Source: an uncultured Eubacterium sp. (GTDB lineage Bacteria > Bacillota > Clostridia > Lachnospirales > Lachnospiraceae). From it: a stretch of 13,148 nucleotides of DNA. The stretch spans positions 1-13,148 of the forward strand of contig CAKRGX010000030.1 in NCBI GenBank assembly GCA_934338065.1, written 5' to 3'. The translations under genes were made by a program, and so were the position numbers. This document shows, piece after piece, positions 7,131 to 13,148 of the stretch. Position 1 is the stretch's first letter; every line of letters begins with the position of its first letter. The notes under the pieces were generated by a model that saw only the letters and a program-made list of their open reading frames with translations, was not told the origin of the DNA and ran no database searches.

Positions 7131-8231
7131 ATGATCAAGCGTTTTTATGTCCGTACCTCTGCCCTGCAGGAGGGTATGCGTATTGACCAGGCAATTGTTG
7201 ACCGCCTTGACAGGACATTGATCAGCCGGGGAGCCCTTTTAGATTCTTTTATGATCGATGGTTTAAAAAAACGAGGCGTGCACGGAGTATACATAAGAGA
7301 AGGTGAGGAAGATGCCATACAGGAAGAGAAAGAAACTCTCCCAGCTTTTGTGCGCCATAATATTGAGAAAAATCGATGTGAAGACAGGGCTAAAGTCCAT
7401 CTTTCAGAAAGTGTAAAGAAACGCGTATCCGAGGGAATACAGTACCTGTATAATAACTCAGAATCTCCGGAATTCTCTAATACATCAAATAAAATAACAA
7501 GCGAACTGCTCAAAGCAATCAATAACAATGATGCACTGGCTGTCGATATCTCTGCCCTGAAAACGAGTGATGAATATACATTTAAGCACAGCGTCGATGT
7601 AGCAACCATTTCGATGATCATTGCACGGAATCTGGGAATGTCCGACAACGATGTATATAACATCGGTATCGCAGGGCTTCTGCACGACATGGGAAAATCA
7701 AAAATTCCTTCCGAGATTTTGAACAAACCTGCAAGATTAACAGACGAAGAATTTGAAGTAATGAAAAAACATTCCGAACTTGGTTTTCAGATATTAAAAG
7801 AAAAACCGGAATTTAATATTGCCGTTTCCCTTGGCGTGTTACAGCATCATGAAAAAATGAATGGAAACGGATATCCTCTTGGCTGTAACGAAGACAAAAT
7901 ATGCCCTTATGCCAAGATTCTCTCCGTTGCAGATGTGTATGATGCCCTCGTTACAGAGCGTCCCTACAAGAAGTCTTTTTCACAGCGCACCGCCGTTGAA
8001 ATGATCATGTCAATGACCGCTGAACTGGATATCACCGCTATGCGAAGTTTCATGGAAAGTGTTATCCTATATCCGGTTGATACAACGGTTCAGTTAAGTA
8101 ATGGTGAAATAGCACGAGTCGTAGAGAACAAGCCTCATTCTGTCCTGCGCCCAACCGTTGTCGGTCTGAAAAGCGGTCTGGTGTATGATCTCTCCGATGA
8201 TCTCTCCTGCGCCAATATTGTTATATTATAA
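7131..8231 (+). CDS. HD-GYP domain protein, probable cyclic-di-GMP phosphodiesterase
   Basis: Protein of 366 aa with no signal peptide or clear membrane segment, so probably cytoplasmic. Residues 5-57 resemble the short N-terminal module common in clostridial HD-GYP proteins (LQEGMRID, then GVHGVYIREG). The HD-GYP domain spans about 140-300. Visible metal and catalytic residues are H153, H185-D186 in LLHDMGK, H214 in KKHSELG, H239-H240 and the signature HHEKMNGNGYPLG (239-251), and D268 in VADVYDALV. A C-terminal tail (320-366) follows, with NGEIARV and RPTVVG elements. The family hydrolyses cyclic di-GMP to pGpG or GMP. The frame is open back to 6993, but the ATG at 7131 has GGAG 6 nt upstream and starts with the family-like MIKRFYVRTSALQEGM. 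No sensor or response-regulator domain is attached. The gene diverges from the por operon. Confidence 0.93.
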   Translation: MIKRFYVRTSALQEGMRIDQAIVDRLDRTLISRGALLDSFMIDGLKKRGVHGVYIREGEEDAIQEEKETLPAFVRHNIEKNRCEDRAKVHLSESVKKRVSEGIQYLYNNSESPEFSNTSNKITSELLKAINNNDALAVDISALKTSDEYTFKHSVDVATISMIIARNLGMSDNDVYNIGIAGLLHDMGKSKIPSEILNKPARLTDEEFEVMKKHSELGFQILKEKPEFNIAVSLGVLQHHEKMNGNGYPLGCNEDKICPYAKILSVADVYDALVTERPYKKSFSQRTAVEMIMSMTAELDITAMRSFMESVILYPVDTTVQLSNGEIARVVENKPHSVLRPTVVGLKSGLVYDLSDDLSCANIVIL

Positions 8232-8281
8232 AAAAAGCATTGCAGACTATGTAATCTATTCATGGTCCACAATGCTTTTTT
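8231..8281. terminator. Bidirectional intrinsic terminator
   Basis: A 12-bp outer stem AAAAAAGCATTG / CAATGCTTTTTT (8231-8242 with 8270-8281) is extended by an inner GACTATG/CATGGTC stem across a 2x2 internal loop. T-runs occur on both strands, so it serves the HD-GYP gene on the plus strand and the cyclophilin gene on the minus strand. The last base of the HD-GYP stop codon is already part of the stem. Confidence 0.9.
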
Positions 8282-8285
8282 CATA

Positions 8286-8909
8286 TTAGTCAATCATTTT
8301 TAAACTCTCAATAACCGGTTGGTACTCTTTTGCTACACTGCCGTTCTCATCCAGCAATCTTCCATCTTTCTGCATCGCATCACAAATTTTATCGACTACT
8401 TCGATACCCTCTGTCACTTTACCAAATGCTGCATATTGGCCATCTAAGGATGGAGTATCCTGATGCATGATAAAGAACTGTGAGCTGGCACTGTCATTAT
8501 CCATGGAACGCGCCATAGAAATCACGCCACGTTTGTGGGAGATCGTATTCTTTACTCCATTTTGCTCAAACTCTCCTTTAATATTCTTATCGCTGCCACC
8601 GGTTCCGTCCCCTTTTGGATCTCCTCCCTGTATCATAAATCCTTTTATAATACGGTGAAAGGTCAGACCATTGTAAAATCCTTTGTTCACTAAGGAAGCA
8701 AAATTACTTACTGTGATCGGTGCTGTATCCGCATCCAGCTCCAGCTTAATCGTACCATAATCTTTCACCTTCAGTTCTGCATGATGTTTTCCCGACGAAT
8801 AATCAGTGGAACTTTTTTTATCTGCTTTGTCTGATTCACCACTGCCGCATGCAGTAAGACATGACATAACCATAAGGATCATTAAAATACTTGTTACTAT
8901 ACGTTTCAT
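8286..8909 (-). CDS. Cyclophilin-type peptidyl-prolyl cis-trans isomerase lipoprotein
   Basis: Secreted, membrane-anchored proline isomerase of 207 aa. Residues 1-20 are a lipoprotein signal peptide ending in the lipobox LTAC with the lipidated C21. A short polar linker (22-44, Ser/Asp/Lys rich) leads to the cyclophilin domain (about 45-205). Key motifs are FHRIIKGFMIQGGDP (84-98) with the catalytic arginine R86, SQFFI (143-147) and LDGQYAAFGKV (155-165). It would catalyse peptidyl-prolyl isomerisation and assist folding of exported proteins outside the membrane. AAGGAG lies 7-8 nt before the ATG, with a good promoter at 8941-8969 and a terminator at 8231-8281, so it is a single-gene transcription unit. 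Client proteins are unknown. Confidence 0.94.
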   Translation of the reverse strand: MKRIVTSILMILMVMSCLTACGSGESDKADKKSSTDYSSGKHHAELKVKDYGTIKLELDADTAPITVSNFASLVNKGFYNGLTFHRIIKGFMIQGGDPKGDGTGGSDKNIKGEFEQNGVKNTISHKRGVISMARSMDNDSASSQFFIMHQDTPSLDGQYAAFGKVTEGIEVVDKICDAMQKDGRLLDENGSVAKEYQPVIESLKMID

Positions 8910-8940
8910 TTTTGTTCTCCTTTTTTAATAAGATTCTTTT

Positions 8941-8969
8941 ATTATAAGGATTTTTTTATTCTGTGTAAA
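8941..8969 (-). promoter_or_regulatory. Sigma-A-type promoter of the cyclophilin gene
   Basis: On the minus strand TTTACA (8964-8969), a 17-nt spacer and TATAAT (8941-8946), with the start codon 31 nt beyond the -10 box. Confidence 0.78.
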
Positions 8970-9057
8970 GTCTGATTTTCTTCTTCTTCTGCATCTTTGC
9001 CACTATTCCGATAGTCTTTGTCCCGGTGATCACAGCATAATTTTTGCTTTTCCTCAT
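8956..9057 (-). CDS. Possible 33-codon small ORF, unrecognised
   Basis: An ATG at 9057 opens a 33-aa frame (MRKSKNYAVITGTKTIG at the start, a KKKK run, then IRLYTE) that stops inside the cyclophilin promoter. It is very basic. Only a weak AAGG lies about 11 nt upstream of the ATG. It sits between the hydrolase fragment and the cyclophilin gene and may be a chance frame or the tail of a lost gene. Confidence 0.15.
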   Translation of the reverse strand: MRKSKNYAVITGTKTIGIVAKMQKKKKIRLYTE

Positions 9058-9072
9058 TGAATTTGACCTTAT

Positions 9073-9306
9073 TTATTGAAATATCTTTCTCATATAATTA
9101 TATAAACCATGTCCCCATGTCACTTCATCATGGGCACCGCCCTCTACTACATAATAATAATTAGGAACCTGATTTTCAGTCAAAACCTCATGATACAAAG
9201 TAGGCATTTCATGCACCGTAGTATCCTTTGAGCCTTTTACAACCATCACCAATGTGTTATTCTTGTATTCTTCCGGAAGAGTAAAATCTGTTGATGTATA
9301 AGTCAA
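9073..9306 (-). pseudogene. C-terminal fragment of an alpha/beta hydrolase (esterase-like)
   Basis: About 76 codons resemble the last part of a putative-esterase alpha/beta hydrolase. A beta strand plus acid loop (NNTLVMVVKGSKDTTV) carries the likely catalytic Asp, and EGGAHDEVTWGHGLYNYM carries the likely catalytic His. The nucleophile elbow (GxSxG) and the whole N-terminal two thirds are absent, so this piece cannot be an active enzyme. Six codons before the similarity begins there is an in-frame TGA. The only start is a TTG (9304-9306) that itself abuts the purine tract AAAGGGAGG, so it is not a plausible initiation codon. The upstream sequence does not continue the hydrolase in any frame I checked, which suggests a deletion or recombination joint near 9295-9306. 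Family identity is moderately sure; exact substrate is unknown. Confidence 0.6.
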
Positions 9307-9615
9307 TCCTCCCTTTTCCCCTCATACCATTTATTTAGTTTGACGTAATCAGAGCACTGTTTCCATGATAGATAACACTTTGTTTATGATTTATTAGGTG
9401 ATTGTTGCATTTATGGTCATCATCATTACTGTTATGCCAGCCTCTGTGGGTGTTTCTTTTTTCAAAACAAAGACTTTCCTACCAGATAAGAATAGCGTAG
9501 CAGCCTGCCACAGCCACTACGCTAAAGTTTCACAGGAAGTGTACCTAATGTCCTGTACATTCATAAATCCATTTAACACAGACTATGATTTTACAACAAA
9601 CTTTTTAAAGTAAGC
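9304..9615. other. Gene-poor stretch, probable degraded leader/remnant DNA
   Basis: No convincing gene. The minus strand ends in a strong ribosome site (AAAGGGAGG near 9307-9315) with no matching intact reading frame after it. It also holds a 25-codon frame ending at 9303 (reading CSDYVKLNKWYEGKRED at its end) that I do not recognise. The plus strand has a 71-codon frame (9398-9613, GTG start, no ribosome site) that stops just before the terminator hairpin, but it looks like no known protein. A hairpin lies at 9493-9524. The stretch is best read as the leader or debris of a lost gene. Confidence 0.4.
9493..9524. repeat. Inverted repeat, 8-bp arms
   Basis: TAGCGTAG (9493-9500) and CTACGCTA (9517-9524) are perfect complements around a 16-nt loop in which a short CTG/CAG pair could extend the stem. 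No T-tract follows on the plus strand. On the minus strand a T-rich but interrupted stretch follows, so a terminator is unlikely. Confidence 0.55.
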
Positions 9616-9652
9616 AAAAGAGGTTGTCGTGTTGATACGGCAACCTCTTTTT
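9616..9652. terminator. Intrinsic terminator, probably bidirectional
   Basis: An 11-bp stem AAAAGAGGTTG / CAACCTCTTTT (9616-9626 with 9641-9651) has an inner CGT/ACG pairing. T-runs follow on the plus strand (TTTTT) and, more weakly, on the minus strand (TTTT). On the minus strand it is about 106 nt beyond the nudC stop and is the likely terminator for that gene. Confidence 0.75.
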
Positions 9653-9757
9653 GTTATAAATAATTTATTCTCCTAAGACAATGTGCATCGGATGGCCAAA
9701 GCGTCTCCCATTCCGGGCGGGGGCAACTGTCCATTATAGAGTTCCCAAAGTTCCCGC
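9653..9757. other. GC-rich tail between nudC and the terminator
   Basis: Visibly richer in G and C than its surroundings (for example CGGGCGGGGGC near 9715-9725). It is non-coding in the nudC frame, but one base removed from the A-run at the nudC 3' end would carry the frame on for about 29 codons, to a stop at 9673-9675. It could be nudC 3' untranslated sequence, a former C-terminal extension, or a repeat remnant. Confidence 0.35.
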
Positions 9758-10606
9758 TTAATTTTTCTTACGATTCTCACAAAAATGATTCATCATTTCC
9801 TCCGTAAGGCTTAAACCCTCCTTATATCGTGGCATATCCTGATAGTCTACCCATTCCGCAACGGCTAACTCCTGTTCATCCATAACAATCGTCCCATCGC
9901 CATCTAACTCACAATAAAACCCCATAAGAAGGTCACTCTCAAACCCCCACGGCTGGCTCTTATAATATGTTATATTCTTAACCCGGAGTCCTACTTCTTC
10001 CCTTACCTCGCGCGCCACAGTTTCTTCTAAAGTTTCTCCGATTTCTGCAAATCCGGCGATCAAGGCATAACGTTTATGTTCCCGGCCGGCATACTTTGTC
10101 ACAAGCATTTTATCACCATCTGTAAGTCCCACGATTACCGCAGGAACGAGCCGTGGGTAGATCATATTGCCACATTTGTTACAGCGAAGCATACGTTCTC
10201 TTTTATCATGAAGGGTTTTCTCTCCGCACACACCACAAAACTGATTTGAAGTGTACCACACATATAGATGCCATGCCGTGGCTGCAGCAAAAACGGCTTC
10301 TTTGGGAGTCATCCGACGCAGCTCACGCATTTTATAATATTGAAATCCTTCCGCTTGTATTTCATCGCAATCCAATAAAAAGCAGGATAGTTCTCCTATT
10401 TGAAAAAGATAAATGCATTCATTCAACGAAAAACCTTTTTCCCTGGAAATCTCCATCACCTCGCCATATGTCAAAAACAACAATTTTCTTCCATCGTTTT
10501 TCGCATATATCATTCTGTCATGAAAAATCATCACAACATCCGTGTCTGCCGGCACCTTTGGCTGATATTGATTCATCAGACGTTTCTTCCCTATATCCTG
10601 TATCAT
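9758..10606 (-). CDS. nudC: NADH pyrophosphatase / NAD-cap hydrolase, NudC family
   Basis: Nudix hydrolase of 282 aa expected to cleave NAD(H) to NMN(H) and AMP and, by analogy with E. coli NudC, to remove NAD caps from RNA 5' ends. The N-terminal half (1-115) is the variable NudC-type domain. A zinc ribbon follows with C124, C127, C142 and C145 (CGVC, RCNKCG). The Nudix box G-x5-E-x7-RE-V-x-EE-x-G runs from G185 to G206, with E200, E203 and E204 as metal ligands. SQPWGF (217-222) is the NudC hallmark, SQPWPF in E. coli. The frame is open to a TTG at 10648, but I prefer the ATG at 10606 because MIQDI is a usual beginning for these proteins; both starts have weak ribosome sites. An orphan C-terminal fragment ends 38 nt upstream, so its original operon partner seems lost. 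Confidence 0.92.
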   Translation of the reverse strand: MIQDIGKKRLMNQYQPKVPADTDVVMIFHDRMIYAKNDGRKLLFLTYGEVMEISREKGFSLNECIYLFQIGELSCFLLDCDEIQAEGFQYYKMRELRRMTPKEAVFAAATAWHLYVWYTSNQFCGVCGEKTLHDKRERMLRCNKCGNMIYPRLVPAVIVGLTDGDKMLVTKYAGREHKRYALIAGFAEIGETLEETVAREVREEVGLRVKNITYYKSQPWGFESDLLMGFYCELDGDGTIVMDEQELAVAEWVDYQDMPRYKEGLSLTEEMMNHFCENRKKN

Positions 10607-10644
10607 TCTCTCATCTGTCCTTTTTTCTATTTTTTTCCAATACT

Positions 10645-10761
10645 TCAAAACGCAACCGCACTTGCCGCTGCTTTAAAATCTAACTGTCTTAACACCTGCA
10701 CATACTCTTCCCCCTCTGGCAACATTACAGATTTTCTCAACGGATGGCAGTTCTCTGCGAT
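10645..10761 (-). pseudogene. Orphan C-terminal fragment of an unknown protein
   Basis: Directly after the stop codon of the AlbA_2 gene, and in the same frame, comes a 38-codon stretch (IAENCHPLRKSVMLP, then EGEEYVQVLRQLDFKAAASAV) ending in TGA at 10645-10647. It has no plausible start of its own with a ribosome site; the only ATG is at its 13th codon. Its base use is richer in G than the preceding gene and more like nudC. It reads like the conserved end of a normal protein whose 5' part was replaced when the AlbA_2 gene arrived. I do not recognise the family. It could also be a chance frame, but the ordered Leu/Val/Ala pattern argues mildly against that. Confidence 0.4.
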
Positions 10762-12147
10762 TCAAGACTTCTCAGGACTATCATTTACAATCCATCTACC
10801 AGCCTTCTTTGAATCCTCATGTGAAATAACTCCTCGCTCTTGTAAAGATTTCATAATTCGCTGAACTTGAGCTCTGGAAATACTTGTTTGATCAATAATA
10901 TCCTTTTGTTTTATCATTGGATTATCTCTAATCATTTTCACAATTACTAATTCATTTTCATTTAAAGCCTCATTTAAAGCCTCATTTAAAGCCTCATTTG
11001 ATGCTTTATCTTTACCTGTTTTATCTCCACTCTCTTGACTACGATAAAAGCACACAACAAATCCTGACTTCAACTTCTTAAACTCATATTCTACTCCGGC
11101 ATTATTACAAGCCTCTGCAATACGCTTGAGGCCCGTTCCAAAACTTTCTATATCTTTAGAATAGTATAAAATTCTAGCTATCTTTGGATTTCTTCGAATT
11201 GGTCTCTCTGGTCTATCTATAAAATCCTGAGGTTCAAACCCCTCTGGAAATGCACCCGGATTATAAATTTCAATTCTATCTTTGTATATTGCCACTTCAT
11301 TGCTCTGCCCTGTAGAATAATCCTTGTGGCAGAATGAATTAAGTAACGCCTCACGAATTGCATCTACTGGTATTTCAGGTATCTCTGTTCTTTGCAATGC
11401 ACCTGTAAATTCTACTTTCCAATGAATGTTACTCTTAATATAATTCTCAGCCAAATCTACCAACTTAAGCACTGGTCCATGATGTCTCTGAATATCGTTA
11501 AATGTTAATCTTTCGTTAGTTGCAAAAATAGCCATCTGAATATCCTGAATCAAATCATCTGCAAATAATACTTTTCCTGCATTAATAAGATTATCTCCTT
11601 CTGATAGTTCCAGCTGATTTAGTACCGTCTTCTTATCCGTATATTCAATCGCTATCCTTCCAACCTCATGAGCTTGATTCGTATACTTTTTCAAAAGTTC
11701 CTCATCAACATCTTCAACCGATTTATTTGAAACTAAATTTTCCCATCTATTTTCTTCCCTGTCACTCTTTCGTATATACTCAGCCAATTCCTGAGGAGAC
11801 ATAATCAAGTCTTCATCGGCCACACGTATTCTTGCTACACCTGATGCAAAATAAGGTGTATTATTGCCTTCAAACTTAACATGTATACATTCTTTTCCAT
11901 CTATAACAACTTTATTAACTTCCGGATAAATTCTTGGTTCAATGGAATTCTTTATTTTCTGACTAACAGTTCTCAGTGATTCTTCATTTACAACTTGCCC
12001 AATAACTGTACCGTCAGGTTTTACACCAAAGTACAACTCTCCATGTTGATGCTTATTAAGTATTGCTGAAATCGAGTTCATTGCTTCTTTTAATTCACCC
12101 GTAGATTTTTTAAATTCCAAAAGTTCTGTCTCTATTCCTAAATTCAC
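10762..12147 (-). CDS. AlbA_2 (Schlafen-like) / HATPase / winged-helix protein
   Basis: Protein of 461 aa in a family usually annotated as ATP-binding protein or putative transcriptional regulator. Domains in order: AlbA_2 / Schlafen AAA_4-like domain (about 8-115), with ETELLEFKKSTGELKEA at its start and the DGTVIGQ loop; a linker; a GHKL-type HATPase_c_4 domain (about 260-370), with the N box REALLNSFCHKDYS, DRIEIYNPGAFPEG and the glycine-rich FGTGLKRI; a repeat-containing linker (383-397); and a C-terminal winged helix (398-455), IKQKDIIDQTSISRAQVQRI. The frame opens at a TTG (12168), but GTG at 12147 is preferred: AGAAGG lies 7 nt upstream and the protein then starts VNLGIETE, as relatives do. 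The gene is AT-richer than its flanks and lies between two broken frames, which suggests transfer. Role unproven; such genes are frequent cargo of mobile and defence regions. Confidence 0.85.
   Translation of the reverse strand: MNLGIETELLEFKKSTGELKEAMNSISAILNKHQHGELYFGVKPDGTVIGQVVNEESLRTVSQKIKNSIEPRIYPEVNKVVIDGKECIHVKFEGNNTPYFASGVARIRVADEDLIMSPQELAEYIRKSDREENRWENLVSNKSVEDVDEELLKKYTNQAHEVGRIAIEYTDKKTVLNQLELSEGDNLINAGKVLFADDLIQDIQMAIFATNERLTFNDIQRHHGPVLKLVDLAENYIKSNIHWKVEFTGALQRTEIPEIPVDAIREALLNSFCHKDYSTGQSNEVAIYKDRIEIYNPGAFPEGFEPQDFIDRPERPIRRNPKIARILYYSKDIESFGTGLKRIAEACNNAGVEYEFKKLKSGFVVCFYRSQESGDKTGKDKASNEALNEALNEALNENELVIVKMIRDNPMIKQKDIIDQTSISRAQVQRIMKSLQERGVISHEDSKKAGRWIVNDSPEKS
10959..10994 (-). 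repeat. 12-bp tandem repeat, three perfect copies, in coding sequence
   Basis: The plus-strand unit CATTTAAAGCCT occurs three times head to tail, and CATTT of a further copy follows. In the protein this gives a repeated Asn-Glu-Ala-Leu linker between the ATPase and winged-helix domains. Because the unit is 12 bp, gain or loss of copies keeps the frame. Confidence 0.95.
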
Positions 12148-12277
12148 ACTAATACCTTCTTTCTCCAACCAAATACAATCGTTATAAATCTTGCTACTAT
12201 AGTCTGCTATATTTTATAATATCCCCAAAACAAATTTAACATACAACCGATTCCCACGCAAATGGAATGCAAATGAC

Positions 12278-13148
12278 TCACACGCCAATTGCATCTTTTA
12301 AAAACTGGGTTACACGCTTTTTATATTCTCCATATATAATGTTTTCTTTACTATCTGTTTCACTTCCATCCACAAAATACTTTCCTGTCTCTTTGCTGAT
12401 AGACAATGAATCCAATGGCCATCCTTCAAACCTCTTTGGTGAAGCTTTATCAATCATATAAAATGATCCAATCTTTTTAGAATACTCCAAATCCATAAAA
12501 GACGAAATCTTCCCTTTATTAAATACTGCTATGGATTGTTCTGCGGCGTTGTTATCCATTGGCACTTCTCCATCTTCCAGGAAAGTTCTAAGATACTTTT
12601 CCTGATTTAAGGAGTAGGTAAGCCCGTTGGCAGTTTTACTTTTGGCAGGGACGGACTGCTGGTTCTGTTTTGCCCACGCAAAGTAAGCATCAACCAGCGG
12701 TTTTACTGTCAGCTGACGATGTTTCAAACGTTCCTCTGCAGATTTATCTGCAAGTTTATTGTCCTCGCGATATATTGCCTGGATCTGCTTCAGCGCCAGA
12801 TAAGCCAGCGAAGACTTTTTCTTATCCTTTGACAATGCCTTCACGGTCTCGTCAAAACGACGTCCTGCGTGTGCCCAGCAGCCGGCAATCTTCAAGTCTT
12901 TACGTTCCTTTTCGAGTGTATGATAGACCTGGTAGCCATCTGTTACACAGACTCCCCTGAACTTCTTGAGGAAATCTCTTGGATGGCTTGCATTACGCGA
13001 AGGCTGGTAATCGTACAGTACGATCTGTCTGTCCGCATACATCTTACCGGTACGATACACCCACATGTAATATTTGTAGACTCCTACATGATGTTCTTCT
13101 ATTTCAACCTTCATAGGTGTGAAACTGTAACGTCTGTAGATTTCGTCT
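12278..13148 (-). pseudogene. IS66-family transposase, 3' end replaced and 5' end beyond the window
   Basis: Open through the right edge: codons before the ATG at 13114 (EIYRRYSFTP) already fit the family, so the true start lies outside. Counting from that ATG, residues 1-195 match IS66 (ISBst12-like) TnpC: KVEIEEHHVGVY, YMWVYRTGKMY, GVCVTDGYQVYHTLEKER, GCWAHAGRRFDE, LTVKPLVDAYFAWAK, TANGLTYSLNQEKYLRTFLE and PMDNNAAEQSI. The family should continue with an R-G/P-F-x-x-G-[KR]-K-N-W segment. Instead, from about 12530 the frame runs for 83 residues of unrelated sequence (KGKISSFMDLEYSKKIG, then SPKRFEGWPLDSLSISKETG) to the stop. The result is an in-frame chimera lacking the end of the catalytic domain, so it is probably inactive. 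I do not recognise the tail. Confidence 0.8.

Noticed and set aside
7145..7726. 193-codon minus-strand frame inside the HD-GYP gene
   Set aside because: Antisense shadow of a well-supported HD-GYP domain; no ribosome site or recognisable motif.
9387..9419. Minus-strand mini-frame MMMTINATIT resembling a threonine/isoleucine-rich leader peptide
   Set aside because: No ribosome site, no attenuator pair of hairpins beyond it and no biosynthetic gene downstream; most likely chance.
9398..9613. Plus-strand 71-codon frame ending 2 nt before a terminator hairpin
   Set aside because: GTG start without a ribosome site, no recognisable domain, and the opposite strand carries leader-like sequence. Not called as a gene, though the terminator position is noted.
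10607..10648. TTG start for nudC at 10648
   Set aside because: No ribosome site, overlaps the stop of the orphan fragment, and relatives usually begin at MIQDI.
10959..10994. CRISPR-like repeats
   Set aside because: Contiguous 12-bp units with no spacers, in frame inside a coding sequence.
12148..12168. TTG start for the AlbA_2 gene at 12168
   Set aside because: The purine-rich AGAAGG used as ribosome site would lie inside the coding region; GTG at 12147 fits spacing and family start.
12148..12277. Terminal inverted repeat or target duplication of the IS66 element
   Set aside because: I found only a 7-bp direct repeat (GCAAATG at 12258 and 12269), too short and too close together to mark an element end.

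Overview
The window looks like chromosome of an anaerobic, fairly AT-rich, low-GC Gram-positive bacterium, most like a gut Lachnospiraceae/Clostridia member. This is inferred from AGGAGG-type ribosome sites, TTTACA/TATAAT promoters, a four-subunit ferredoxin-dependent 2-oxoacid oxidoreductase, an HD-GYP protein, an IS66-type transposase and a group IIC intron. The species cannot be named from sequence alone.

Left metabolic block (1-6961, all on the minus strand). A strong promoter at 6934-6961 drives porG-porD-porA-porB, the gamma, delta, alpha and beta subunits of a thiamine-pyrophosphate, iron-sulfur 2-oxoacid:ferredoxin oxidoreductase. The genes are tightly packed: 25 nt, 1-nt overlap and 5 nt apart. 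On the same strand follow a LysR-type regulator, a TrpB2-type tryptophan synthase beta chain without a TrpA partner, and a CPA2-family cation/proton antiporter with its own promoter. The antiporter gene ends at an intrinsic terminator. Three bases past the T-tract begins what reads as the 5' end of a group IIC intron, which runs off the left edge.

Middle block (6886-8969). Divergent from the por operon is a plus-strand HD-GYP protein, a probable cyclic-di-GMP phosphodiesterase. It converges on a minus-strand cyclophilin lipoprotein, and the two share one bidirectional terminator.

Right accessory block (about 8970-13148). This region is patchy and scarred. It holds a C-terminal fragment of an alpha/beta hydrolase, about 300 nt of non-coding or degraded DNA carrying two hairpins, an intact NudC-type NADH pyrophosphatase, a 38-codon orphan C-terminus, an AlbA_2/HATPase/winged-helix protein with a 12-bp tandem repeat in its linker, and an IS66 transposase whose 3' end is replaced by unrelated coding sequence. 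The pieces fit repeated insertion and recombination.

No clearly new biological system can be demonstrated. The best leads are the por-lysR-trpB2 linkage, the terminator-targeted intron, and the AlbA_2 gene wedged between broken reading frames.
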